A stretch of DNA of 64,000 nucleotides from Rhynochetos jubatus (Eukaryota > Chordata > Aves > Eurypygiformes > Rhynochetidae). Made by a program: the position numbers and the translations under genes. The stretch is from contig CM050648.1 in NCBI GenBank assembly GCA_027574665.1, positions 45,789,700 through 45,853,699 on the forward strand, in the 5' to 3' direction. The notes under the pieces were generated by a model. That model saw only the letters and a program-made list of their open reading frames with translations, did not search any database and was not told the DNA's origin. Of the stretch, positions 12,601-23,216 are shown piece by piece (within the stretch, counting starts at the first letter, position 1; each line of letters begins with the position of its first letter).

Positions 12601-15600
12601 TTGTGTATCTGTGCCAATAACCTACAACTTGCACTTGGGTTTACAATGCACTGCTTTTGATGGTCAATTAAAAGCAGAAACAATTGCAAAATGAAGAAGC
12701 CACACAAACACATGCAGAAAGAGTTACATAAAACAGGCTTCAAAATATATTTCTATAGTTAGGAAGCCCAATAACCATAGAACCGGAGAACTACTCTCTA
12801 AGTTTCTCATCCATGTTATTCTTAAAGTCATTAAACAGCCTGACAGACAGAATCCCTCTATTCCTGTACGCTGTTCAATACCAACAGTGCAAAGAAAGAG
12901 CATGGCATAGGAGGCAGGTGACAAACAGCAGAACATGGCAGCTGAGGCACATCCAGTGGTGCACAACTGTCAAGATTTGGAAAGGGAATGCTGTATAAAA
13001 ATGGTCAGGATAAAAGTTACATGCTAACTCCCTCTCCCTAAGTAAGAAGGGTTAGGGTGCATAAAGAAAGTGTCTGCTTAGAGTTGACAAGATTAAAAAA
13101 GATGCTAACATGAGCAGATTAAATAGCTGGGTTTATGCTTAGATGGTGGTGGTGCTTACGTTTAGATTGTTAGAGAGCAACATGAAGTGGCACTGGGAGT
13201 GACTTTTAAACAGCTGGAGGTTTAATAGTTAACGACTATTAACAACAGAAGTGTGTTATTTAATTCTCCACTTCGCTAGCCTGGATAAGGGCAGGGCTGC
13301 TCAGGTTTTCAGAACAGCACTACAGGGATGTCTCAGCACAGGTGGTCTCATAACAAACCAGAAACAACTGGAGTTTGGGTTTCTCTTCCCCTTCTTCCCA
13401 AGCACTCGTCAGGCTCCGTGCAGACGCAGTGACAAGGAACCAAACCAACAGAAAACTTCTTTGGAAAGAAACACCACTTATCTACAGCTGGCATAACAGC
13501 AGAAGAAAGAACACAAGGACCAGTGGGACCACTCCAGCAGCAGCTTGACACTATGTGAGCTTAATTGCAACCTGAAGACCCAGCAGTACTGCTGACAGCT
13601 CTGGTTAATTACCTCTTTGTCTCACCATGCATCCTGCTCCCCAGGTAGAGGAAAATAGAAGAGTTTCTGCTGCCACCACAGAGAAATGTATAGCCACTAT
13701 AGTCACTGAGAAAAACTGAAAACAGATCTTGAAGTCCAAGAACAACAAAGTTGTTGGAAAAAATTATTTAAAAAACCCCAACAAAACCCTAAAGACAACT
13801 CCCATCCCAAATACCTTGACAGTTTAAATCTCTCCATATAAATACCTGATGTGAACTCTGGAAATTGGACCTACAGATTCAATCCACAGTTACTGAGGGG
13901 GGAGTTTGTCACAGTATCCCTGCATACATACATATATATGTATGGGTGCATGTACACACATTCATACAACACATCAACATTGGTTGTTTTTTTTTTAAAG
14001 AAAAATATGCCACATAAAAATATATCACTATATCCAGATATAAATCTGAAGCACACAAATGTATTTTGATTAGAAATCTGTAATATGAACATCGCATTCA
14101 ATAGAAAGAATTGCGGATATACATAGATACAAAGTTAAAAAACAGGCCATTCAGAAGAAAAATTCTCAAGGACACAAGTGACACCCAAGGGTTCCCTCTG
14201 GACAAAGACTGCAGCTCAAGGGACAGAAGGGAGACCAGCTGTGACGCAGTGCTGCCCTGGGGCCTGGAGCCAGTGCAGCCCTGCGGGGCGCCTCTGTCCA
14301 GCTCTACAGCTCTGGGCGTGATGGGACAGTCCATCACCCTTCCCCTGTGGAGATGCGGCTCTCCGACACCCTGGCACAGAGCTCTGGTGTCCAAGGACCT
14401 CTGCTGCAGGAAAGGCCGGCCTGCATGCAGAAACAGGAAGTTTTACAGCCTCTTCTGCTTCCACTCCAGCCTGCCTCAAGGCAACTGAGAAACCAGTATT
14501 TTAAAAACCTGTTTCTCTCAGGAATAAATATTTATAATGAAGCTAATCTGAAGGCCATGCTGTTCCCAAAGAAATGCAGCGACAACACTGAGTTCTCGTA
14601 ATCTTGAGCCACAAGGTTACTAATCATCTTTTTCCCTCTGGCATAAGAACAGGGCACACAAAAAATATCTTGTGTAATTTATTGATATTATGTCTAGAAA
14701 CATGGTATTGCTATTAAAAAAATAAATCAGCCTCAAAAGAACTAGATTACGTAGACCTGGCATACCTCAACACCCAAGGTTTATTACAAAACAGGCAAAG
14801 AATCTTGTGGATCACGTAGAGCATCTGAGGACAAAATACGACCTCTGAAATTCTGAGTTAAGAAAGGGGAGGCTAGGATAGCTACCTCGTGCAGAAATAG
14901 TTTGTTGTCCTCTATTCACAAAAGCATTGCATGTTGTCTCTGGAACAGTTCCTTCCAAAGGAGTGAGAATAGTTAAGTTACTCCTGCTGGTGTCGGCAGA
15001 ATTAAGACCAAGCCCTCCGCATGAAAGGCATAGCAAGCAATCCTTTCCCCGTTAACTCCATTCATTATTTCCTGTGAGATAAAGGCAAGTCAGCCTACAT
15101 CAGTGAGGGTGTGAGGAAAAGGGAGACACTCTCTGAAAATTCAATGAATACATATAATGATTATGCAACAGACTACTAAAAGTATGGGGCTGGAGGGTTG
15201 GTTTTGATTTTTAAACGAGACCCATCTAGAACATCTCCGCTCAACCAATCTATATTGTTACTTATGCCAAATATTTGTTACCCAGAAGCACCCTGTATGA
15301 AATTACTGGGACTGTATGTTCAAAGACTACTAGCTGAACAGCCCTTTACACTCCAGCTAATATCACTTTCTTGGGGCGGCTCCAAAAATCAGGGAATGAA
15401 ACTCCAAGCAAACATGACCTGATATGCCACTTGGATATGTGATAGATGGTGGAATGTCAAAGAAATGTTATCCCTAACACAAAAAGCAACATAAGGTGAA
15501 GGGCAAAAAAACAACAACAAAATGTTTCACAACACGAACACCTTCTGCTACCGACATGCAAATCCATAAGTCAGTCATGTCACTTGAGCATCACTCAGAA

Positions 15601-18476
15601 GTAAACAGATACCGTTATTGCATTCTTCCCTACCACAGAGCACAACGAACAATAAAGTGCTGAAAATTGCAGCTCTAGTTTCCAGAGATTTTTTTGTGAT
15701 TTGGCTTTTTTTTTTGAGGGAACAGTTGCAGAAAAGTACACAGAAATAGCCAACGCTAAGGTCAGCTGTCCTCGTCTCTCGCCTTTGTTCTCATAGTCTT
15801 CACATAAGAGTACTCAAAATAAAGCCCGAGACTCCTTCCTTTTAAAAGCCCAATTTTAAGATAGCACAAAGCTGAACTGAACAACAGGCACCTTATTTTC
15901 GCACCTTATTTTCAGCAAAACTCAGTGTTCATGCTACTGAGCTCCTGAAAGTGTAATTACTGGTTTTAGTGTCTGGATAGAAAGTGAAGTTTTAATGTAA
16001 TATTCAAACATCCTTACATTTTTAACCCTCAAGTGACGATTTAAGTAAAGGTTGCAAAATTAAAACCATAGTCATAGCTTTTCTTTGAAGACAAGATTAT
16101 TTTATGATTATTCCTATGAAAACCAGTATGCACACTTTCCAAAGACAATTTGCAAGAATATGTATGACCCTGAGAAGGGACCTCATCAATCGTGAAAAAA
16201 TCCAAAGCGTATGACCACAGTCACAATGATCTGGCATAGCTACTTCCACACTGTCAGATGCATTTGGAAAAGAAAAAAAATATTAAAAAAATCTCAAAAT
16301 ACTTTTCCTATTGATATTCATGTGAGACCAATATTTTTAAAACATTTCTCTGTGTTCATGTTTTTTACTACTGTTAATGAAGGGCTGTTCTCATTAACTG
16401 ATATATATGTATATAATATTACCATTTGAATGTCAGGATTTTTTTAACCTATACATGCTTATTTAAGCAAGACAATAAATAACTATAAGCTTACATTGAA
16501 GAAAAAATCCTTATGGAATAAGAATACTACTGAAATGTACTTTGCATTCATAACCAATTCTGTTAGACAGAAATGTGCACTCTACCAAAATGGTTAAAAC
16601 AAGTATTTTAGAAAAGCTTTCACAAAAACTATCCAAAATGTTCAGGATACAACAACAGTATCATACCTTGCTGCTATGAGGTTGGTTTTTAAAACGGTTT
16701 AATAGAGTAGTCAGCAAGTGGAGAAGACTGCTGTCTTTTCATTTGATCAGTATGGTTTTCATTAATATAGTAGTGATGAACATTGCCTTTGTCTGCAAAA
16801 AAAAACTATTATCAAAAGCTGTCATCACATTGCAACAAGAGCTGTTTAAAACTTGGCAGTTGAAGTGTGCAGTTTTTCACTAGTCAAGAACTTTCAAACT
16901 TTGAGAATATGTATAGTGTCAGTATTATGAGGTAATTTAAATGTAGCAGGTTATTTTAAGCTTGTTGTTGACATTTACTTCCATAAAATTGATTTTAAAT
17001 GGGGTTATTTCAAAACTGGGGTAGAACATTCACACCATTTTATCCATATGCTAAATGCAAAATTACATGTTTAGAATCCAGATCTAATTTTTCCTCAATG
17101 TTTTTCTTGCAGTGAGGGGCCCAAAACTGAACACAGGATTTGAGGTGCAGCCTCACCAGTGCCCAGTACAGGGGGACAATCCCTTTCCTAGTCCTGCTGG
17201 CCACACTGTTCCTGATGCAGGCCAGGATGTCATTGGCCTTCTTGGCCACCTGGGCACACTGCTGGCTCATATCCAGCCAGCTGTCAGCCAACACCCCCAG
17301 GTCCTTTTCCATGGGACAGCTTTCCAGCCACTTGTCCCCAAGCCTGTAGCGTTGCAGGGCATTGTTGTGATCCTTGTGCAGAACCTGGCACTTGGCCTTG
17401 TTAAACCGCATACAGCTGACCTCGGCCCATCGATCCAGCCTGTCCAGGTCCATCGATCCAGCCTTCCTGGCCTTGGGCTGATAACACTCCCACCCAACTT
17501 GGTGTCATCTGCCAACTTACTGAGGGTGCCCTCAATCCTCTCGTCCAGATCATCGATAAAGATATCAAACAGAACCAGCCCCAGCACTGAGCCCTGGAGA
17601 ACACCACTTGTGACCGGCCACTGGCTGGATTTAACTTCATTCATCATCACTCTCATCATCACCCAGCCATCCAGCCAGCTGTTTACCCTCATCATCAGAG
17701 AGTACAAATCAGAGACAGCAGCCCAGTTACTATCCTGCAACTATCATCAAATGCACCAAGCAAACTACCAAAGTAACAAGACCAAAAAAAAGCACAGGGC
17801 ACTTCTCCCTCTACTCCTGCTCACCCCTGAAGCGGCTAAACTACTCAAAAAGAGCACCGAGCCGGGCAATATTGGCAAGTCTCTTTTCCTGGCACAGTTT
17901 AACTTTCCCTGCACTTTTCCCCTGGCTGTCAGCTAGCGACAAAGGCCGAGTTACACTCTCCCCTCGGCACAGCTGTGCAGTGATGAAGAAAAGGTCAACG
18001 GAGCGCACCACCGAGGCGGCGAAGGGCCGGCTTTCCCGCCCCTCGCTCCGGCGCGGCGGGCTGCCACCGCACCACCCTCGGCACAAGCCGGAGCGGACTC
18101 TGCTGCTCCGGCAGCCCGCGGGGCACAGGCGCGGGCCGAGCCCAGCCCAGCCGCGGCGGGGCCACTTCCCGGCAGGCTCTGGCTCGCAGGCTGAGCTCGG
18201 CGGGCCCGGCCACCGCCCTGCTGAGGGCGCAGGGACCACCACCCGCCGCCGGGACCACGCTCCCCACGGGGAGCCGGCTGGATTCCCCTCCTACACCGCC
18301 TCCCCGAGCTGCGGGGCGACGAGGCGCAGCGGGTGTCCGGGGCGCAGCGCGAGGCCCTGAGGGAAGGCCAGAGCAGCAGGGGCCCTCCCCGGCCGCCCGC
18401 GGTCGGCCCCCCAGAGCCCGCTCCCCTCCCGCCCTGCCGCGTCCCGCCCGCACGCAGGTACCTTCCTACTGGGCAT
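3519..18476 (-). CDS. SPIDR: SPIDR, scaffold protein involved in DNA repair: 5' part, five exons (3' part outside the window)
   Basis: Joining 18476-18462, 9854-9699, 8682-8604, 7131-6949 and 3676-3519 gives an uninterrupted 197-codon reading frame, and all visible junctions are GT-AG. The product starts MPSRK-RKRFW, like vertebrate SPIDR (KIAA0146). Conserved islands follow in the family order: [10 protein letters not shown] (about residues 42-51), [23 protein letters not shown] (about 96-109), [13 protein letters not shown] (about 145-157) and LEISDSDS (about 172-179). Between islands it diverges, as is usual for this fast-evolving N-terminus. The visible part is rich in Ser and acidic residues and shows no globular domain. 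The known protein is a nuclear scaffold that links BLM, RAD51 and FIGNL1 in homologous recombination; that role comes from family knowledge, not from this sequence. The remaining exons must lie left of position 1. Identification rests on recalled homology, not on a search. Confidence 0.92.
3677..6948 (-). other. SPIDR: SPIDR intron 4
   Basis: An AT-rich intron with a poly-A run (4301-4316) and one CR1 copy (5866-6345). No exon or RNA gene was recognised. The small open frames at 4183-5358 show no conserved motif. Confidence 0.75.
5866..6345 (-). mobile_element. CR1 LINE, 5'-truncated 3' end
   Basis: The plus strand begins with the CR1 3' terminal signature in antisense, 'tagaatcacaggatggtttgggttggaaggg'. 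Reading the minus strand gives the C-terminal part of the CR1 ORF2 protein ([17 protein letters not shown], then [15 protein letters not shown]). It is truncated at about 6345, the usual 5' truncation of LINEs. The frame from 6378 to 5950 is a remnant and not a host gene. Confidence 0.93.
6949..7131 (-). CDS. SPIDR: SPIDR coding exon 4 (acidic/Ser-rich, IIWTSSGSD block)
   Basis: The exon has 183 bases (phase 1 in, phase 1 out), with acceptor TTCTTAATAG and donor GATG|GTAAGTTC, a full consensus donor. It encodes [19 protein letters not shown], then a basic and Ser-rich stretch, and ends VEDRSSD. The I-x-W-[ST]-S-S-G-S-D-[FL]-S-D-[DE] block is a strong family marker. Acidic residues placed just after serines look like CK2-type phosphorylation sites; this is inferred from pattern only. 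Confidence 0.92.
7132..8603 (-). other. SPIDR: SPIDR intron 3
   Basis: Plain AT-rich intron with a poly-T run at about 8094-8107. No repeat family or RNA gene was recognised. Confidence 0.75.
8604..8682 (-). CDS. SPIDR: SPIDR coding exon 3
   Basis: The exon has 79 bases (phase 0 in, phase 1 out), with acceptor TTTAATATAG and donor GCAG|GTGTGTTAC. It encodes [15 protein letters not shown] followed by a Thr/Ala-rich stretch. This corresponds in place and pattern to the mammalian SLTAEEK...TEKHLE segment. The single G left over at its end is completed by the GA that starts the next exon. Confidence 0.88.
8683..9698 (-). other. SPIDR: SPIDR intron 2
   Basis: An AT-rich intron of about 1 kb. The frames at 9069-9266 (minus) and 9129-9452 (plus) overlap each other and carry no recognised domain. 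Nothing else was seen. Confidence 0.75.
9699..9854 (-). CDS. SPIDR: SPIDR coding exon 2
   Basis: The exon has 156 bases (52 codons, phase 0 to 0), with acceptor ...CCTTGTAG before 9854 and donor GAG|GTAAAATG after 9699. It encodes [15 protein letters not shown], then a Ser/Thr-rich linker, then [16 protein letters not shown]. The AWLRCG-GFQ-TS block is the most recognisable SPIDR signature in this exon. Only about 45 bases of intron separate the acceptor end from a truncated CR1 copy. Confidence 0.92.
9903..10108 (-). mobile_element. CR1 LINE, short 3' fragment
   Basis: Antisense CR1 3' end ('catcacagaacggtttgggttggaagggacc' on the plus strand), truncated after about 200 bases at 'cctcaccaccctcactgtaaag'. 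It lies less than 50 bases from the acceptor side of SPIDR exon 2. Confidence 0.92.
11177..11805 (+). mobile_element. CR1 LINE, 3' portion
   Basis: Sense-strand CR1 running from 'aggcagtgtgcgctggcagtcc' to 'ccaaaccattctgtgata'. It encodes the end of ORF2 in shifted frames ([20 protein letters not shown], then VVRHW as an AlaPro variant), so it is frameshifted and dead. Confidence 0.93.
17088..17720 (-). mobile_element. CR1 LINE of a second subfamily, with reverse-transcriptase remnant
   Basis: Minus-strand frames 17740-17267 and 17453-17040 carry reverse-transcriptase and downstream motifs ([15 protein letters not shown], then LADDTKLGG, then RLDRWAE and KCQVLH). Typical CR1 has QGSVLGP and F-ADDT, so this copy has drifted and is split by a frameshift. 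Unlike the other copies it lacks the usual 3' terminal 'aatcatagaatc' motif, so its 3' end is eroded or missing. Confidence 0.88.
18462..18476 (-). CDS. SPIDR: SPIDR coding exon 1 (start codon, MPSRK)
   Basis: ATG at 18476-18474 opens five codons (M-P-S-R-K), followed at once by the donor AAG|GTACCTG. It lies inside a CpG island and ends in phase 0, matching the phase-0 start of the next exon. The tiny basic first exon resembles the MPRGS...KRKR start of the mammalian protein. A longer frame running on into the intron (to 18291) is read-through and not coding. Confidence 0.82.
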
Positions 18477-18505
18477 CGCCCCCTGACAAGGCAGCCACGT
18501 CCTCC

Positions 18506-18515
18506 GTCACGTGGC
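18506..18515. promoter_or_regulatory. E-box (CACGTG)
   Basis: The sequence gtcacgtggc contains a palindromic CACGTG at 18508-18513, about 35 bases upstream of the SPIDR ATG. It fits USF or MYC/MAX family sites; its proximity to the ATG means that it may lie in the 5' untranslated region. Confidence 0.5.
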
Positions 18516-18601
18516 AGGGGAGCCCCGAGGGGGCGGGGCGCAGGGGAACCCGCTCCACGGGCGGGAAGGCGGAACCCCCCCGCCCTCCCGCCCTTTCTAG
18601 C

Positions 18602-18609
18602 TTTGGCGC
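18602..18609 (+). promoter_or_regulatory. E2F-like site (TTTGGCGC)
   Basis: TTTGGCGC matches the E2F consensus TTTSSCGC, about 125 bases upstream of the SPIDR ATG. E2F control would be fitting for a recombination-repair gene, but only the motif is seen. Confidence 0.5.
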
Positions 18610-18629
18610 CGCCAGAGCCGCGGCTCCTG

Positions 18630-18639
18630 ATTGGGCGGG
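18630..18639 (-). promoter_or_regulatory. CCAAT box joined to a GC box
   Basis: The plus strand reads ATTGGGCGGG, so in SPIDR orientation it is CCCGCCCAAT: an NF-Y type CCAAT box abutting an Sp1 type GC box, about 155 bases upstream of the ATG. Confidence 0.55.
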
Positions 18640-18655
18640 AGTGGTGGAGCGCGGG

Positions 18656-18663
18656 TGACGTCG
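18656..18663. promoter_or_regulatory. CRE-like site (TGACGTCG)
   Basis: TGACGTCG differs by one base from the CREB/ATF palindrome TGACGTCA. It lies between the CCAAT box and the NRF1 site. Confidence 0.4.
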
Positions 18664-18680
18664 CGGCGAAGGCGGCAGCG

Positions 18681-18691
18681 TGCGCATGCGC
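18681..18691. promoter_or_regulatory. NRF1 site (TGCGCATGCGC)
   Basis: TGCGCATGCGC is a near-perfect palindromic NRF1 consensus, about 205 bases upstream of the SPIDR ATG. NRF1 sites are common in bidirectional CpG-island promoters. Confidence 0.6.
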
Positions 18692-19080
18692 TTTGTGGGA
18701 GCTGAGGGCGGTTGGCGGCGTGCGGAGGTTGGCAGCTGTGAGGGCGCGGGTGTCACTGCTCGTTTCTCGGTTCCCCACCGCGGTGGTGCGGGCCGGGCCG
18801 GGCCGGGTCTTGGCTGCTCCCTTCCCTCCCTGTGGGGCTCCGAGTTGCAGGCTGCCGCACCGCGCCCCCCTGAGCGGGGATGCTAAGGGAGGCGTTGGCT
18901 GGGCTTTCTTGGCGGGAAGTGAGCGCGTCCCTCCGGGCTAGGCGAGTTCGCCCTGCGGCCCCTTCTCCCCGCCGAGCTGCTGCCCTGGCCTTACGCCGAG
19001 CTAGGGGGGGGTGCTGCGGCCTGGCTCCTCTTTGCCCGTGTCCTTGCACTGCCCGAGCCGGCAGCCTTCGTGTCTCGGGG

Positions 19081-22000
19081 TGGCGTGGAGAGCGGTGTCT
19101 GAGCTGTATGTGCTGTGGAGGGAGAATTTCTCCAGCCTGTGTTTGGCCTCCACATCCCTCAGGATGCCCAGGTTCATCCAGGAGTAAATCTCAAAAGAAT
19201 GGTGCTGTGTAACACCACAAGAAAATAAAACAGTGACTAGATACCGAGCAAGTAATGTCTGAACGCAAGGCACTTCACAAAAAAGGTATTTGCTGTTAAA
19301 CCATTAACTTAAGATTTTTAGCTCCCTAAACAATATATAAACTGATAAATTTACAGGCAAAAAGAGGTCATGTCAGTGCTGAGAGGCAGGGAGTTGGAGT
19401 TGAAACTGCTGTGAATGGGCCTTCTCTTCCATAAAATAATTGCAACTGACTGAAGGAAAAAAAGGCTGATGGGCTTTGAAAATGTTTTTCTGATACAAGT
19501 GGCAACACTGGCAGAAAAGGGACAGAGAGGTTATTAGGTTAGTTTTTAATTGCTTTTTGTATGTTCTTAAGAAGGTCATTTAGGCTTGTCAGTACGGCAA
19601 GCATAATCTTTGTAAAATGAAATAATTGTATCTCTCAGCTTAATTAGAATTTGTAAAGCACATTTTGATAGAAGGTACTGTATGACTGCATTTTCTGTTA
19701 AACCCTAATTACATGTATCTATGTCTATAGTTTACAGTTTGTATTTTTTCCAAGGCACCCTGTGGCCAATACCTATCTCATTCCCTTTATAAAACTGCCA
19801 CTAATTAAGGTGAATTTTGCAAAGAGAGGAGAGCCAGAAACCTCATCATCCAAACCCCATATTGCCTTTGATTGTTATGTTCAAAACAGAGTTAAATCAC
19901 CATGTTCTTATCCTTCCAAAAATGTGCAGTATTTCTTCTGAAATTACCAGACTGACAAATGAATTCTGTTATATCATCAAAGTGGTTTTCTTTGATATTT
20001 GAAGTAGTTATTGTACTATTCAGTTAAATATCCTATGTTAGAACTAAATCACAGACAAACAGATGAACCACAGAAGTCTGGTCTGCTTAGTGAGTCTGTA
20101 TGGTTTTCTTTTTGTACATAAACTCCTTCTGAGGATTCCAGGATGCTCGCACCTGGGAGGAACTTACTTCTATAAAATCCCAAGAAGGTGACCCAATCAA
20201 TAGATTTCCTTTATTCGTTTTCATGTTCTTCACAAAGAAGTACTGAAATGACATGGAAATAAGAGGAAATGGGTCAGAAAACCACCTTATATTTTAAACA
20301 TTTAAAAAAGAGCTGTGATTGTTTTTTAGAAAAGATGGTATTTAGAAAGAATAATAGATGCCGAGCTTCTTCACAAAATCTTAAGTTTCATAATACCAGT
20401 ACCTCATTCCTCAAGTCTGTTAAAAACTTCTGTGGATTCTATTTTTGGAAGTAATAAGGAATGCAGTGGGCTACATAATTTTTTAAGAACCTTTTTTTTC
20501 CACGTGCTTATGCAAACATATCCATGTTCTTGCAGTCTTAAATAATTATTTGAGTCTGCTCAGTGGTTTGTGCTCAAGATCAAAGTTGCTGATTTTCAGG
20601 GAACATTAAGCAAGTTTATACTTTTTCTATTTGTGTTGCGTGAAAATTCTATGAAAAATATAAAATTCCTGTTAGCAATAAAAATGGATTTATTTAGTGA
20701 AGTCCAGCAAAAAGAGGATTTATTTGTTGGCAGTGTTGTTGATTGCATCGGTGTTTCTCAGTCCACATGTAGAAAGAACTTCTCTCTTCAAGAAACAGAA
20801 TGTATTTTATACAAATTAATGGAAAGATAAGGAGGCTGAAGTTACTGAAGTCTGGAGAACTTGTTTATATTGATTGAATGTGCCTGTTCTTCCTTCTAAC
20901 AGGGGTTTGTGGATTCATTTCCTCTTACGGAGCATTAAAGCTCTTACAGCTAGCCAACGCATAAAGCCTGTTAAGAACAGCGACACATTCAAACATAGAG
21001 AAAGGATCTTGGTTTGAGTCATTTCCTTAGTAAAGTTTTAAGTCACAAACATCCCAGACACTTAATTGGGATATGATAGATGAGGGAAAACTTCATTAAG
21101 TATTTTAGGATCTGTGTCTCAGGGTCAGCTGGATTTTTATGAATCTATCAGGCAAGAGGTGATCCCAGGCAGATCCCCAGGCTAGATCTAAAATAGCATT
21201 TCCTTCTGCAGATTGTGTTACAGTTTGATGATTCCAGGCTTTCTGAGGTTTCCTAGGAAACAACACGAAACACTTAAGACTTTTTAATCCCAAAACTGCA
21301 GTGTCAGTTCCACTATAAACTAAACTGTACCGTTTCACAGAAGGATGCATAGCTATGCTGAGACAAGGTGTAGACTTGTGGGGAAGAAAAGAAAAACAAC
21401 CAACCACTCAGGGGATGCCTAATTTTAGTGAAGCAAATGGAGCCAAGTTCTTACATTCATGCAAATGAAAAATTAATAGCTCATCATGTAAGGATCAAAA
21501 GCAAAAATAGTTTTTTAATGATTCAACATACCTAGGAAGCATCTTTCTACCAGCCCTTGCCTCAGGGCTATAAAGCCATGAGGGGCTCCAGCCTCGGAGG
21601 CTTCCCGGCACAGCGTGGCTGCACACTGAGCCCAAGCCTGGTCATTTCAGCATCCCAACACCAAGTACTGCCGATGGCTTCTTATGATAGCTGACATTTT
21701 TATGTCTTCTGCTATTTCTTTGTATTCTGGGCTATAAAAGAAATATGAGTCCATAACTTTCTGACAGATGGCAGTGTTTGGGAAGCATATTTGCCTACTT
21801 TTTGTAAGTTGTTGCTGTAGTTCAATGAGATAAACGCAAATAAAATAAGATTTCCCAAGCTGAAACTGAACATCTGTCATCCAAGTCCTCTCTTTTGGCT
21901 TTAACTGGTGGAAAAAAAAAAAAGCAGGCACATATTCAGAGCTGGAAAAAAGTGGCATTTTTTAAACTTCAATCATTAGACCAGTTTACTCCCACCAAAG

Positions 22001-23216
22001 TTCTTCCTGTTAGTTTCATTCAACAAGATTTTAAAATTACCAAAGTACTGATAACACTGCACTTTATGTATTTTAGTAACTTGAGAAACTGAATTTCTTT
22101 TCTTGGGTCCAATATGAATACTACTATAGCATAATTGGTTTTGTTGTGACTGTGGTGTACCCGTGTGTTGAAGACTTTACAAAGACTGTTCTTGAAGAGC
22201 CTTAAGCAATGCCATGCCCAAGGAAGAAGAATAGATTGAAAAGTGGATGGGGTCTGCTGACTGTTGACAGTCAAGAAGATCTTTTCAGTTTGAAAAGTTC
22301 CTCTTAAGCAGCACTTAAGCCCACCATACCTATGCTGCTGAGGGAAAGGAGGCCTATGGGCATGGGTTCACCTGCACCCGTACTCTTGGGTGCTAGCAGC
22401 TCTGCAGCAGCGTGAGGGGGAGAGGACCGCTGGGGCCAGTGCTCAGCAGGCTTTCCCACTAGCAAACTGCAAGGGAGCCAGAGCACAGGCTTGAGTACTG
22501 TCCTGTCGTTGTCCCTGCTGCTGAGTTGTCGGCAGGCTCCCTGGCCTGGATCCGGTCCTGCCAGCTGACGTATTCCCAAGCAGTGCCCCTGACACTGTTT
22601 AGGAGATAGCAGAAGGCAGGCCTTGTTTTCAGCCGGCAGTATGGATGAGGCTTCCCTGACTTGGAAGAAGGAAGTTTAATTATATGGTCACAAGACATAC
22701 TATGCCGCTTGCCCTCAGAGCCTGAGGATGGATTCAAGCCTGTTTTATTTATTAGTACAGCACATTGGCGAGTGACATGTCATATTTTGTTTGAGACTGT
22801 CTTTCGTCACCATGACAATATGGAGCAAACCTCTAAGGAGCCAGACGCATCCAACGCAAATGGTATCCTACGATACTCAGCATCTCTTGTCCCTCAGCTG
22901 TGTGAGTCTCCACACCATAGTATCCATGGCTTTTAAGTAACTGCAGCACCACAAAGACTAAATACAGACTGTGGGGACCAGACCTGCAGCTATGGTATTT
23001 CCTATGGTGTATCTTCAGGTATCCTGTGTGATCCTGCCGAATCCTGTGTGTCTCACCGGTGAGTGCCCACTGACGCGGTGGCCATTTCCCCTGCACAAGG
23101 CCCAGCGCCCCAGGCATGCTCTAGAACAAAGACCACAGAGCGGACTGCGGTACGTGGCAGTGGCTCACGGCATTTGCGTTGCTTGCGAGCCCTGTTATAG
23201 CTAACAAGGTGTAATC
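19081..23216. other. Intergenic region between the two gene promoters, part 1
   Basis: AT-rich sequence beyond the SPIDR CpG island with no recognised exon, repeat family or RNA gene. The open frames (for example 19817-20002, 20570-20830, 21105-21407, 22304-22737) are short and unrelated to known families as far as I can judge. A GC-richer stretch at about 22330-22640 is unexplained. Confidence 0.6.

Larger units (their letters stand above)
9855..18461 (-). other. SPIDR: SPIDR intron 1
   Basis: An 8.6 kb intron holding three CR1 copies (9903-10108, 11177-11805, 17088-17720), a GC-rich patch at about 14160-14490 and a short TA/CA-type microsatellite near 13924-13944. No coding exon was identified between SPIDR exons 1 and 2. 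Confidence 0.75.
18000..19080. promoter_or_regulatory. SPIDR: CpG-island promoter of SPIDR, possibly bidirectional
   Basis: A GC-rich, CpG-dense block of about 1.1 kb centred on the SPIDR start codon (18476). It extends about 600 bases beyond the ATG on the upstream side, wider than SPIDR alone needs. It holds a compact set of promoter motifs between 18506 and 18691, listed separately. There is no TATA box, typical of housekeeping DNA-repair genes. The plus-strand side could drive a divergent transcript; no coding gene is recognised there. Confidence 0.8.

Noticed and set aside
17112..17936. 274-codon plus-strand open frame
   Set aside because: It is the antisense of a CR1 reverse-transcriptase remnant over most of its length; the real signal is on the minus strand.
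17951..18941. Open frames of up to 275 codons around the SPIDR promoter
   Set aside because: Same GC effect. They overlap in different frames and strands, and only the five codons 18476-18462 match SPIDR.
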